A DNA stretch of 40,272 nt from assembly GCA_035946615.1 (NCBI GenBank), contig DASYZB010000008.1, positions 1 to 40,272 of the forward strand. Reading direction: 5' to 3'. Below are positions 31,687 through 40,272 of this stretch, one piece after another (the stretch's first letter is position 1; each line of letters starts with the position of its first letter). The stretch comes from Verrucomicrobiia bacterium (GTDB lineage: Bacteria > Verrucomicrobiota > Verrucomicrobiia > Limisphaerales > UBA8199). Both the position numbers and the translations under genes were made by a program. The notes beneath the pieces are model-generated. The model made no database searches and was not told where the DNA came from. It saw only the letters and a list, made by a program, of their open reading frames with translations.

Positions 31687-33636
31687 ATGTCATTGCGCTT
31701 TGTTCCTAAGGCCCTCCTGTGCCTCTCATTAGGTATAGGCATTTGTGGCAGCGTTTTTGCCCAGGGCACCTATGCGACCAACGGCGGCGAATATGCCATC
31801 GCGGGCGCTTTGCCTGGCGACCAGGTCCATCCGGCAGTTGCCCTGACCACCAACGGCGGGTTCCTGGTCTGGCAAGACAATATTACTGACCCCACTGGGC
31901 TGGGGATTAGCGCGTTGCGGCTGGACAGCAGTTTCTCGGGGGTCCTCTCTCCGTTTCGCGTGAATGCGGGCCAGGTCGGCGACCAGGAACGTCCGCAGGC
32001 CTCTTTGCTGTCCAATGGCGGGGCGGCCTTTGTATGGCAGGGAGGCAATCTGGGGTTTCAACACATTTACGCGCGGTTTCTTTCAACCAGCAACACCTGG
32101 CTCAGTTCGAGTGACATCCTGGTTAATTCGATCACCAACAAGGGCCAGCTTAATCCTGCCCTGGCCACCTTAGCCAATGGGAACGTGGTGGTTGTGTATG
32201 GCAGCATGAACCAGCAAGACACCAATAGCATGCAGGATGTCTATGGACAGATGCTCTCACCCACCGGCCAGAAGATTGGCGGTGAGTTCCTGGTCAATCT
32301 CTTTACTGCCTTTAACCAGCGCACACCCTCGGTGGCCGCCCTCAGCGGCGGCGGCTTCGTCGTGGTCTGGGTCTCTGAACAGGAACGCAGCGGGCCGGTG
32401 GATAGCCCAAGCAGCGGCGCGGACTATTCCCCCACGAACCTTCCCAGCGTCGATATCTACGCCCGCATTTACTCCGCCAACGGCACTCCCACTACCGGTG
32501 AAATCCTGGTCAATACCGATTCCTATGTTTGCGCTAATCCACGGGTAGCTGCCGGCACTGACGGCGGGTTCATGGTGACCTGGGGTCAGAAAAACACCCT
32601 GATCCAGGCCTATAGCTGGGATATTTTCGCCCGGCCATTTTCTGCGACAGGGGCCGGCGGCCTCGTTACCACAGTCAATACCTACCTGATCGGCGACCAG
32701 TATATCCCCCAAATCAGCGCCTTGGGCAGCGATTACCTTATCGTCTGGACCAGCCTGGGCCAGGACGGTTCACGCGAAGGGGTTTTTGGACAGTTCCTCA
32801 ACAACACATCAGCCAAGATCGGCGGTGAATTCCAGGTCAATACAACCGCCATTGCCCAGCAGATGCACCCGGCGGTCGCTTCTGACGGGAATGGGCGGTT
32901 TCTGGCGGTCTGGACCAGCTATATCGGCGGGGTCGGCAGCTTCGACCTCTACGCGCAGCGTTACATCAATAATGCCGAACCGCTGCTGCCGATGAACGCG
33001 CCCTTTGTTTATGCGCCCTTTACTTTCAGCAATGGCGTCTATCAGCCCCAACTCCAGGTGAGCTGGCCGTTCGAGCCGGGGCTGCCCATCGATCATTATG
33101 AGGTCTATGTGGACGGCGCGGTGTCACCCGCCGTTTCGGTTGCGACCAATATGTGGACGCTCGCCGGCCTGGGTACCAGCAGCACCCATAAATTCCAGGT
33201 CGCCTATGTTGTCGCGGATGGACGCCGCTCGCCCCTCTCGCCGGCAACCAGCGGCTCGACCTGGAGCGGCTATAGCTGGGGCGGCATCCCCTTCGAGTGG
33301 ATGTCCACTTATTACGGCGGGTCAGTCAATGTATTTAACTGGCCGTCGCCCAGCGCCCCGTTGAGCCCGGGGGGCCCTACGCTGGTGCAAGTCTTTCTGA
33401 GCGGCGGCAACCCCACCAACCCGAGCACGTGGTTGCACGTGGGCCTGGCGCCATCGCCACAGGGCTATTTCCTGACCTGGAACCCCCAGCCGGGCATGAT
33501 CTACCAGGTCCAGAGTTCAGGTGACCTTCTCAACTGGACCAATGTGAGCAATCCCAGGTTCGCGGCCGGCGCCGCCGACTCGCTCTTTGTGGGCGCCAAC
33601 AACGTCGCCTATTACCGCATCCTGCGCTTGCGCTGA
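31687..33636 (+). CDS. Exported beta-propeller-like protein with FN3-type end
   Basis: A 649-residue protein with a signal peptide (ALLCLSLGIGICGSVFAQ). Residues about 30-430 hold about seven blade-like repeats of the form Q-x-x-P-x-V/A-A, x-x-x-G-G-F-x-V-x-W, Y-A-R/Q, e.g. GDQVHPAVALTTNGGFLVWQ and RTPSVAALSGGGFVVVWVSE, which fits a beta-propeller. It continues with a fibronectin-III-like region (LQVSWPFEPGLPIDHYEVYV) and ends AYYRILRLR, a C-terminal strand common in exported verrucomicrobial proteins. No enzyme motif is visible. The gene starts 21 bases after the secretin gene and is likely co-transcribed. A surface or pilus-linked role is inferred. Confidence 0.7.
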   Translation: MSLRFVPKALLCLSLGIGICGSVFAQGTYATNGGEYAIAGALPGDQVHPAVALTTNGGFLVWQDNITDPTGLGISALRLDSSFSGVLSPFRVNAGQVGDQERPQASLLSNGGAAFVWQGGNLGFQHIYARFLSTSNTWLSSSDILVNSITNKGQLNPALATLANGNVVVVYGSMNQQDTNSMQDVYGQMLSPTGQKIGGEFLVNLFTAFNQRTPSVAALSGGGFVVVWVSEQERSGPVDSPSSGADYSPTNLPSVDIYARIYSANGTPTTGEILVNTDSYVCANPRVAAGTDGGFMVTWGQKNTLIQAYSWDIFARPFSATGAGGLVTTVNTYLIGDQYIPQISALGSDYLIVWTSLGQDGSREGVFGQFLNNTSAKIGGEFQVNTTAIAQQMHPAVASDGNGRFLAVWTSYIGGVGSFDLYAQRYINNAEPLLPMNAPFVYAPFTFSNGVYQPQLQVSWPFEPGLPIDHYEVYVDGAVSPAVSVATNMWTLAGLGTSSTHKFQVAYVVADGRRSPLSPATSGSTWSGYSWGGIPFEWMSTYYGGSVNVFNWPSPSAPLSPGGPTLVQVFLSGGNPTNPSTWLHVGLAPSPQGYFLTWNPQPGMIYQVQSSGDLLNWTNVSNPRFAAGAADSLFVGANNVAYYRILRLR

Positions 33637-33641
33637 AGGCC

Positions 33642-36005
33642 ATGACCCCATTTTCTATGTTGCGATTATTGAAGCAAATCACCTGCCTGGCCCTTCTGGC
33701 AGCCGGCGCCCAGCTCTCGTTCGGCTTCGCGCTGCTGGGACCTATTAATGAACCTTACCAGACTCAGGAAATCGGATACAATCTGCCCGGTGATATCGGC
33801 GCCCCGAAGAATCTTGGCGAGGAGTACCGCCGCAATATGCCGGTCCTTTATTATACCTGTGATGCCAACTTCCTGGATTATTTCGGGTCCAACGGCCTGG
33901 CCGAGGTGGATAAAGCATTTAACGTTTTCAATAGCCTGACAAACGTTTCGAGCTACAGCAGTGATCTGTCTGAATTCCCTCTTGAAACGAAGCGAACAAA
34001 CTATAAGGCGGAGTCCTTGTACATGTTCGATCTCAAGTCCTGGGTCATGTCGCTGCTGATCGAATCGATGGGTCTGGCTGAGCCGATCCGGTTTACATGG
34101 ACATTGCACGACCGCTTCCTAATCCCTGGGGGCACCTGCCCCTTCGGTGAAGAATATATCATAATCAAGCGCAATTTCGATTCCGCCTTCGGCACCTCAG
34201 TCGATCAACTCAAACCAAGCAGCTATGTCAATAATATTCTCTATTCCTACCAAATCGCCGAGTACTGCACTGCCCCAGCCAACTTTCCATACATCGCCGT
34301 GACCTTTCCGTTTTCGGTGGACCCGGATGCGAACGCCTTTACGCCCGTGGCGTCAACTTTCGGTTTCGGCAATAGCTTCCTGTTCTCTCCTTACGGGCTG
34401 TTCTACACGGGAATAACGCGCGACGACGTCGGCGGATTGCGTTATCTGCTCCGCGCTAACAACATGAATGTCGAGAATGCGGGCCCCGGCACATTGACCC
34501 TCGAGACCAATTACGTTCCGCAGTTGCTGGTCAGTTCGAACTTGAGCCTCTTGGCGGCGCAAGCCATCACTAACGACGCGCCAACGCTCCAGGGCCTCTA
34601 CCCGAACCTGGTCATCCTTTCGACGAGCAATTTCTTCTCGAACATCTTTACCACCAACATCACCGCTTATTTTACCAATTTCCCCTGGGACCCCGCCGGC
34701 ACCCCTGCGCACCTGGCCTTTCTTACCAACTCGACCCCTTCCGTAGCGACGCGCTATATCCATACCTTCGGCAACGTCTTGCGCCTGTTGCCGACCGCCA
34801 ACGGGTGGGTGGCTAAACCGCTGTTGAATGCACCCACCAGGCCGAACAGCCCGGAATGGGTGACTGTCGAGACCGACAGCGTGGGGGCTTCCAACATGGC
34901 CTGGGGGCCGGTCGGCAGCACGTTTATCACCACGAACGTTTTCGATCAGAGCTACATCACCAACGGGGTGGTGGGAGACTATGTAATCCTGCCGACCAAC
35001 CTCTGCGATATTGGCATTGTTAGCTCGCAACTGACCAATGTCGTGTCCAGCACCAATGTCGTTTTTGTTGCCACCAATACCTTTGTGAGCACCAACGCCC
35101 TGGGCTTCACCAATGCGGGGACGCTCCTCTCCTACACCCAAAACCTGATCACTTATTTCACGAATCACACGTTTGTCATATATCCGGTGGTGTGCGATCC
35201 CACTAACGTTTCGCTGCGGCAGGGCATTGAGAAAATCACGTTTATCCGCCGAGACTATGATTCACTCCTGACGCGATTCTTCTATCCGATAACGAACGAC
35301 TACACGATCAACACGGTCACCAATAACGCCATCATTCCCTTGCGGGTCCGGCGGGTGGTCACACAGCCCGATTTCCTGCTGACCGCCCAGGATACCGTGG
35401 CGGGGCCGGACGCCCTGCCGACTGTTCCTGCTGTGCGGCGCGATATTTTGTATAATACAAATAGCGAATATCTTGGGTTAGCCGGGCCTGGCACCATTGA
35501 ACCGGCAACAGGGGCTCCAGCGGGAACCACCTTTATCTTCAATAAAGTCGGTCCGATGTTCATCAACTTCGGGCTCGTCAATACGAATGCTTATCTGACG
35601 GAAGTGGAACAGATTCCCATATATATTTGGGGTTCCTTTGATGCTTCGACCAATACGCCAGTGATATATCCTAATGACGTAAGTGTCAGCGACCTCGAGA
35701 ACCAGGTCTTGATCCAGGTCACTCCTTCGGCCTTGCCGCCGGGAACCTTGGGAACCGCCTATTTGGGCCAGTTGCAAACGGTGGGTTATACCCCCAATTG
35801 GCAGGCTCCTTACTCGTGGTCTTTGGCGCCGGGTTCGCCGGGGTTGCCGCCGGGCCTGTTCATTACCAACCCTGGAGACGGTTCGGGGGTCATCAGCGGC
35901 ACACCAACAACCGTTGGATTCTACGACTTTATCATTCGCGTGACCGATGCCGTTGGCCGCAACCTGGACCGGAGTTTCAGCATTAATATTACTCCCGATC
36001 CCTAG
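33642..36005 (+). CDS. Large exported Asn/Thr-rich protein with matrixin-like N-terminus
   Basis: A 787-residue protein with a signal peptide (LKQITCLALLAAGAQLSFG). Residues about 65-160 recall matrixin-type metalloproteases in layout (VDKAFNVFNSLTNVSSYSSD, then DLKSWVMSLLIESMGLAEPI), but the zinc motif HExxH is absent, so it is either a non-enzymatic relative or unrelated. The middle is rich in TN pairs (STNVVFVATNTFVSTN). The end is a putative Ig/cadherin-like domain (PPGLFITNPGDGSGVISGTP followed by TTVGFYDFIIRVTD). The gene starts 5 bases after the preceding stop. ATG 33657 is an alternative start. Confidence 0.65.
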   Translation: MTPFSMLRLLKQITCLALLAAGAQLSFGFALLGPINEPYQTQEIGYNLPGDIGAPKNLGEEYRRNMPVLYYTCDANFLDYFGSNGLAEVDKAFNVFNSLTNVSSYSSDLSEFPLETKRTNYKAESLYMFDLKSWVMSLLIESMGLAEPIRFTWTLHDRFLIPGGTCPFGEEYIIIKRNFDSAFGTSVDQLKPSSYVNNILYSYQIAEYCTAPANFPYIAVTFPFSVDPDANAFTPVASTFGFGNSFLFSPYGLFYTGITRDDVGGLRYLLRANNMNVENAGPGTLTLETNYVPQLLVSSNLSLLAAQAITNDAPTLQGLYPNLVILSTSNFFSNIFTTNITAYFTNFPWDPAGTPAHLAFLTNSTPSVATRYIHTFGNVLRLLPTANGWVAKPLLNAPTRPNSPEWVTVETDSVGASNMAWGPVGSTFITTNVFDQSYITNGVVGDYVILPTNLCDIGIVSSQLTNVVSSTNVVFVATNTFVSTNALGFTNAGTLLSYTQNLITYFTNHTFVIYPVVCDPTNVSLRQGIEKITFIRRDYDSLLTRFFYPITNDYTINTVTNNAIIPLRVRRVVTQPDFLLTAQDTVAGPDALPTVPAVRRDILYNTNSEYLGLAGPGTIEPATGAPAGTTFIFNKVGPMFINFGLVNTNAYLTEVEQIPIYIWGSFDASTNTPVIYPNDVSVSDLENQVLIQVTPSALPPGTLGTAYLGQLQTVGYTPNWQAPYSWSLAPGSPGLPPGLFITNPGDGSGVISGTPTTVGFYDFIIRVTDAVGRNLDRSFSINITPDP

Positions 36006-36037
36006 CGGACTGTAGAGCAACCGAATTCAACAATTTT

Positions 36038-38938
36038 ATGAAGCAGAAGTTTTTAGCCGGTGTAACGGTGCTGGGGCTTGTGTCCGGCGCCATCGGCCAA
36101 CCCTCGCAGATTTGGGAGAACTGGGGTCAGGTCTCCACCGCTCCCCAAATTGATGCCTTGACATTTATTAACCATCAGGGCGCCACGTTCGTCATCGACA
36201 CCAGCGACTTGTTCGAGACCGCCGACACCCTCAATTATACCAACCAAGGCTTCATGAGCGGCTTCCCGGGATTCAATCTGCAGACATTCCCAACCGCGGT
36301 GGGGCAGCCGACAATGGCATCGAGTTTTGCCAACCTGGCCGGGGGTATTAATAACGGCGTCATCGATGTCAACGGCACCTTCTCCTTCATCCTGGCACCG
36401 GGTCTGCTTTTTGGAAATCTGACTGGCAATTCGAGGTTCCTCATCAGGGCGACGAACATCGTCAATAACGGCACGATTAATATGAGTGCCAGCAGCCTTC
36501 TGAAAATGGATGGGCAGAACATCGACTTGAGCCGCGGCGAGATGTCGATGGTCAATCCAACCACCTCGATTGTTTTTGGCACCAATGTCCTTTTTGGACG
36601 CACATTCAATGCGGGCATCCTGGACGGCTATTGGGCTGCGGACACCGCTACCAATGCCATGGTCCCCTCCGCTCTGCTCAATGACATCACCCCCTTTCAC
36701 ACCGTCACCAATCGACAATACCTCGTCTTTAATACCATCGTCTTCGCGCCGAACGCGGTCGTGTATGTCAATGATTCGGGGACGGTCAATTCAAACCGTT
36801 TTGTTCAGGTGGTGTTTCTGAGCAATCTGGACCCGAGTTTTGTAAATTCGGTTTATTTCACCCCTGCAGAAATCGCGGTGCAATGGCAGTGGGCAAGCCC
36901 CGTGTGGCCGACCCACTCTCTTCAGACCAATTTTATGTACCTCACTGACAATTTCGGCGAGGTGACCAATATCGGCGTGGTTCTTAATGGGGATATCAAT
37001 CCCCAGTCAGCCTATCCAATCCCGACCTACAGACCGATGAACTATAATTTCGTCACAGGCACGCCTTACAACACGAACCTGGCGCCCGCGGTGGCCGGCT
37101 TGCTGCCAAACCTCTTTGGCAATACCTCCCTTACCAACCAATACGCCGCGTACGAAGGTATCTTTATCCCAGGAACCGAACTGGCAACAGACGTCGCCGG
37201 TGGGAATGCGACTAACATGGCTGGCCGGATAGAAATCACCGCGGATAACACCCTGAAATTAAACAGCAGCCGCATCTCGTCGCTCAATTACCTGCTCCTC
37301 CGGGCCACAAATCATTTCCGTGGCAGCCCCAACGCCATCATTTCGAGCCCAACCACCGACCTTTACCTGCGCACGACTAATGGGGTTCTGAATGTGACGA
37401 ATATCCTGGTCCCCTTCCTCACGCATCCCTCGGGGACTTGCGACCTATGGAGCGGGCGCTGGACCAACGTGGTGAATAGCATTACCAATGGCTATCATGT
37501 GCTGTTCGTTGATAGCCTGCTGCGTCCGACTTCCCAAGCTCTCGTTCAAACTCTTAACCTGGCGGTGACGAATTTCTCGGGCGCGCCCAACAACCTGGTC
37601 ATCAATGATGTCTTGAACGTGACCACGAACCTGTTGCTCAATGCCGAACGCGTCACATTGGCCACCAATGACCCCAGCGCGTTCAATCCCAACGGCGCCT
37701 TGAACATCCTGAACGATAATATCCTATGGTCCACGGCCACACCTGGCCTGCAGTATCTGACCAACTGGGGTGATATTATGACATTCAACGCGGCTTACTT
37801 CGGCGGCTCGCGCACCCAACCGCCTTACAACACCAATACGGTCGATATCCCTTACCAGGCCTTTGTGAATCACGGGGGCGTTACGAACCAAGGAGTCTTG
37901 ATCTGGGCCAATTACTTCGAGAACAGCGGGGTTTTCGAGGATTTCCAGGGATCAATCGTCCTGCAACAATCTCAAACCGCGGTGCTCTCCGGCGGCGCGT
38001 TCGACGCGTTTAATGGCCAGGTCAGCATTAACTCGGACAACTTGAGCGTGAGCAACTACTCGATCTTTGCCGGCGGCAGCATCGATCTGACCGTGAGCGG
38101 CGCCATGACCGACGGCGGCCCATTCAATGGCAACCAGTGGTTCGCCGGCAACGGGTTCAGCCTCCATCAAAAACCGGCGACCGGCGACTTGCTTGGCACG
38201 ATTGTCTTCAGTTCCGCCCCGGATTTTGCCGAGACCCTCAATTATTGGGCGGGTGAAGACCGCGGGGCGTCGCCCTCGGGTTACCTCAACAACGGGGCAG
38301 TGGGCCAGTTGATGCTCTTTGGAGGGACCAACAGCGCCTTCCATTTCATTGCGACGGGCGCCCAGAACGCGTTGTATGTCGATGTGCTGACCCTGAGCGG
38401 CTCGGCCATCAACCGGGACGCTGCCGGCAACTTCCCCAACCTCGATATCGACCCGAACATGACGGTCTATTTCGCCGATGCCCTTGTCAATGGCCAGTCC
38501 ATTGCCGAGAAGCTCAACGGCAAGAACGGCGGGCGGCTGGTTTGGGTTTCCAGCTATGCCGGGGCTTATTCTTCGACCAATATCACCTATCCCAGCGGCA
38601 TTACCTACACGTTCAACCGCGCGCTGGTGCAGAGCTGCACTATTGATTCCAACGGCAACGGCATCCCCAACTGCATCGACCCGGCCCCCATCCCGGTGCC
38701 GGGCCAGCTTAACCTCAGCGTGATGGCGACCAATTCGCCGCGCGCCAATGTGCTGACTTGGCAGACCCTGGCCAACTCGACCAATTACGTCTTCTACAAG
38801 ACCTCGTTGGCGGGCGCCAATTGGCAACTGCTCACCAATTTTGTTTTTGGCCCGATTGCCGGGAAGGCGACGGTTCTGGACGCCACGGCCGCGTCGAGCC
38901 GCTATTACCGCGTGCGCATCGAGGGCAAGCAACCTTAG
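36038..38938 (+). CDS. Large exported beta-rich repeat protein
   Basis: A 966-residue protein with a signal peptide (FLAGVTVLGLVSGAIGQ). It is made of short strands with frequent N-x-G turns (IDVNGTFSFILAPG, NNGTINMSASSLLKMDGQNI, GGSIDLTVSGAMTDGG), like a beta-helix or autotransporter-type filament. Near residue 870 a DSNGNGIPNCIDP motif fits a thrombospondin type 3 calcium-binding loop. The C-terminus, SSRYYRVRIEGKQP, has the same Y-Y-R strand as the gene at 31687. The body is low in charge and rich in Asn and Thr. No catalytic motif is seen. It lies 32 bases after the preceding gene on the same strand. Surface adhesion or cargo of the secretin machine is a guess. Confidence 0.65.
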   Translation: MKQKFLAGVTVLGLVSGAIGQPSQIWENWGQVSTAPQIDALTFINHQGATFVIDTSDLFETADTLNYTNQGFMSGFPGFNLQTFPTAVGQPTMASSFANLAGGINNGVIDVNGTFSFILAPGLLFGNLTGNSRFLIRATNIVNNGTINMSASSLLKMDGQNIDLSRGEMSMVNPTTSIVFGTNVLFGRTFNAGILDGYWAADTATNAMVPSALLNDITPFHTVTNRQYLVFNTIVFAPNAVVYVNDSGTVNSNRFVQVVFLSNLDPSFVNSVYFTPAEIAVQWQWASPVWPTHSLQTNFMYLTDNFGEVTNIGVVLNGDINPQSAYPIPTYRPMNYNFVTGTPYNTNLAPAVAGLLPNLFGNTSLTNQYAAYEGIFIPGTELATDVAGGNATNMAGRIEITADNTLKLNSSRISSLNYLLLRATNHFRGSPNAIISSPTTDLYLRTTNGVLNVTNILVPFLTHPSGTCDLWSGRWTNVVNSITNGYHVLFVDSLLRPTSQALVQTLNLAVTNFSGAPNNLVINDVLNVTTNLLLNAERVTLATNDPSAFNPNGALNILNDNILWSTATPGLQYLTNWGDIMTFNAAYFGGSRTQPPYNTNTVDIPYQAFVNHGGVTNQGVLIWANYFENSGVFEDFQGSIVLQQSQTAVLSGGAFDAFNGQVSINSDNLSVSNYSIFAGGSIDLTVSGAMTDGGPFNGNQWFAGNGFSLHQKPATGDLLGTIVFSSAPDFAETLNYWAGEDRGASPSGYLNNGAVGQLMLFGGTNSAFHFIATGAQNALYVDVLTLSGSAINRDAAGNFPNLDIDPNMTVYFADALVNGQSIAEKLNGKNGGRLVWVSSYAGAYSSTNITYPSGITYTFNRALVQSCTIDSNGNGIPNCIDPAPIPVPGQLNLSVMATNSPRANVLTWQTLANSTNYVFYKTSLAGANWQLLTNFVFGPIAGKATVLDATAASSRYYRVRIEGKQP

Positions 38939-39011
38939 GGACAGCGGGGCAAATGAACTTTAGTCGCGCGCAGCGAGCAGTACCGCTGTGCGCTCAGTCG
39001 TGAAAGTGATT

Positions 39012-40272
39012 ATGCAAAGATTCGCAAGTCAGATTGTAAAATGTGCCCTCCGCCCCGGCGCGGTAAAGTGGGGCTGTCTTCTTTCGGCGGGGGTCCTGGC
39101 CTCGAGCGCCTTGGCCCAGCCCGCCAACGATAATTTTGGCAGCGCCCAGGTCATCAGCGGCGATTTCGGCACCGTAACCGGCAGCAACGTGGGCGCCACC
39201 GCCGAGCCGGGCGAACCCAACCACGCCGGGCTCAAGCCCAATGCCTCGATTTGGTATGTCTGGACCGCCAACAACACCGGGCCGGTCGAGTTCGACACAT
39301 TCAACAGCACCTGTGACACCGTGCTGGCGGTTTATGTCGGCCCCACGGTTGGCAACGCCACGGTTGGCAACCTGAACCAGGTTGTCGCCAATGACGACAT
39401 CAACACCACCAACCCGGAAAACGCGAATAGACACTTCCACTATAACGACCCCTATTTGGATAATCCCTATTTAGGGCCAAGCGGTGTGAAGTTCAACGCC
39501 GTGCGAGGCACTACCTATTACATCGCGGTGGACGGCTATACCAAGAACAACAGCAGCTTGCCGGGCCAAGGCGCCATTACCCTGTCCTGGGCGTATAACC
39601 CATCGGGGGTCTTCAGGGTCAGCCACCCCTTTTATTTCTGCACCGAAGCCGAATCAGATAAACCGGTTGACGGCTCTTACGCCGAGAGCGCCCAAGGCGC
39701 ACGAATCACGGTCACTCGCGTATTCGGATCGTCCGGCAAGGCCATCGTCTCGTTTGATCTTCGCGACGGCAGTGCGCGTGCCGGCGTAGATTATAAACGA
39801 CCTGACAAAACGACGCTCCTTTTCGATGACCATGAAATGAGCAAGAGTTTTGTCATCCCTATCATTGACGATGGCAGCGTGGCGGTTAGAAATCCCGCCC
39901 GAATAGGCGTTCCGAACAATAACCGTACCTTTTCGATAATCCTGACCAATGTAGTCCTGGATGCGCAGGAAGACCCCACGGTTTTGCCTGCACCGCGGTT
40001 CGACAATAACCACATCAATTCCATCGTCGAGATATTCGATATGGATATACCCATTTTATTGGACCCTACCAGCCCTACAGTGGGTATTACCAACGGCGTA
40101 GTAAACTTCGAGCGAAGCGTTTATCGCGTGCGCGAGGGCGTAGGTATGGCCCGCATCCTGGTCTATCGTGGTTTCCCTGGAACTTTTGGGCTCCCAAACG
40201 CTCAGGGCACAGAGATTCATTACGAAATCGACACCACATGGTTCCCTGAAGCCTTCACCGACGACAATCAGT
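39012..40272 (+). CDS. Exported PPC/Calx-beta-domain protein, cut by the window end
   Basis: The frame is open from ATG 39012 to the right edge, 420 codons without stop. It has a signal peptide (WGCLLSAGVLASSALAQ), then a domain starting PANDNFGSAQVISG with NASIWYVWTANNTGPVEFDT and CDTVLAVYVG, the pre-peptidase C-terminal-like type common in Verrucomicrobiota. From residue about 215 Calx-beta-like repeats follow: GARITVTRVFGSSGKAIVSF, AGVDYKRPDKTTLLFDD, and a second starting VNFERSVYRVREGVG. Such domains are usual in large adhesins. The real length is unknown. A GTG at 39000 is an alternative start. It continues the pilus operon after a 73-base gap. Confidence 0.75.
   Translation, partial: MQRFASQIVKCALRPGAVKWGCLLSAGVLASSALAQPANDNFGSAQVISGDFGTVTGSNVGATAEPGEPNHAGLKPNASIWYVWTANNTGPVEFDTFNSTCDTVLAVYVGPTVGNATVGNLNQVVANDDINTTNPENANRHFHYNDPYLDNPYLGPSGVKFNAVRGTTYYIAVDGYTKNNSSLPGQGAITLSWAYNPSGVFRVSHPFYFCTEAESDKPVDGSYAESAQGARITVTRVFGSSGKAIVSFDLRDGSARAGVDYKRPDKTTLLFDDHEMSKSFVIPIIDDGSVAVRNPARIGVPNNNRTFSIILTNVVLDAQEDPTVLPAPRFDNNHINSIVEIFDMDIPILLDPTSPTVGITNGVVNFERSVYRVREGVGMARILVYRGFPGTFGLPNAQGTEIHYEIDTTWFPEAFTDDNQ

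Overview
The window looks like chromosomal DNA from a soil or freshwater Verrucomicrobiota bacterium, probably of the Pedosphaera/Limisphaerales type. The pointers are a pilM-secretin operon laid out like the Akkermansia type IV pilus locus, large exported Asn/Thr-rich proteins, a DUF1080 protein, a GH97 glycosidase and a big alpha-2-macroglobulin. The DNA is GC-rich and most genes lack a convincing Shine-Dalgarno site. This placement is inferred from gene content; there is no rRNA or phylogenetic marker to confirm it. I see no tRNA, rRNA, CRISPR array, insertion sequence or phage gene.

Positions 1-5.2 kb form a patchwork of short units. A gene start runs off the left edge with a good promoter behind it. 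A sulfotransferase-like and a class IV aminotransferase gene form a tight pair. A Phd/YefM-RelE-type toxin-antitoxin pair follows, then an exported beta-helix protein, an orphan ribbon-helix-helix antitoxin followed by only about 13 codons of a PIN toxin, and an exported DUF1080 protein. Positions 5.2-13.7 kb are about sugars: a GH97 glycosidase, a fucose-isomerase-like enzyme and, divergently, a GalU-like protein and a 1122-residue fusion of a fucokinase-type GHMP kinase with a UDP-sugar pyrophosphorylase. Together these could take a free sugar to a nucleotide sugar, although the substrate cannot be read from the sequence.

Positions 13.8-24.3 kb hold an exported 2026-residue alpha-2-macroglobulin with an intact thioester motif, a cluster of DnaA-box-like 9-mers, a small unknown gene, a nucleotidyltransferase, hflX, radC, and two gene remnants (an exported-protein fragment and a truncated msrB).

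From 24.97 kb to the right edge all genes lie on the plus strand with gaps of 1-73 bases: a PilM-PilN fusion, an Amuc_1100-like protein, an Amuc_1099-like protein, a PilQ/GspD secretin, then four large signal-peptide proteins, the last cut by the window end. This arrangement suggests that a secretin machine is co-expressed with its surface partners or cargo, and it is the most interesting system here.

Two cross-cutting signals stand out. Several starts share a promoter form (TTG-rich -35, 17-18 base spacer, -10 like YAKTYT), and in three cases the -10 lies exactly 6 bases before ATG, which predicts leaderless mRNAs. Short A-rich tracts also lie 45-57 bases upstream of three starts, like UP elements. 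Several different tandem repeats and small hairpins fill the intergenic gaps.
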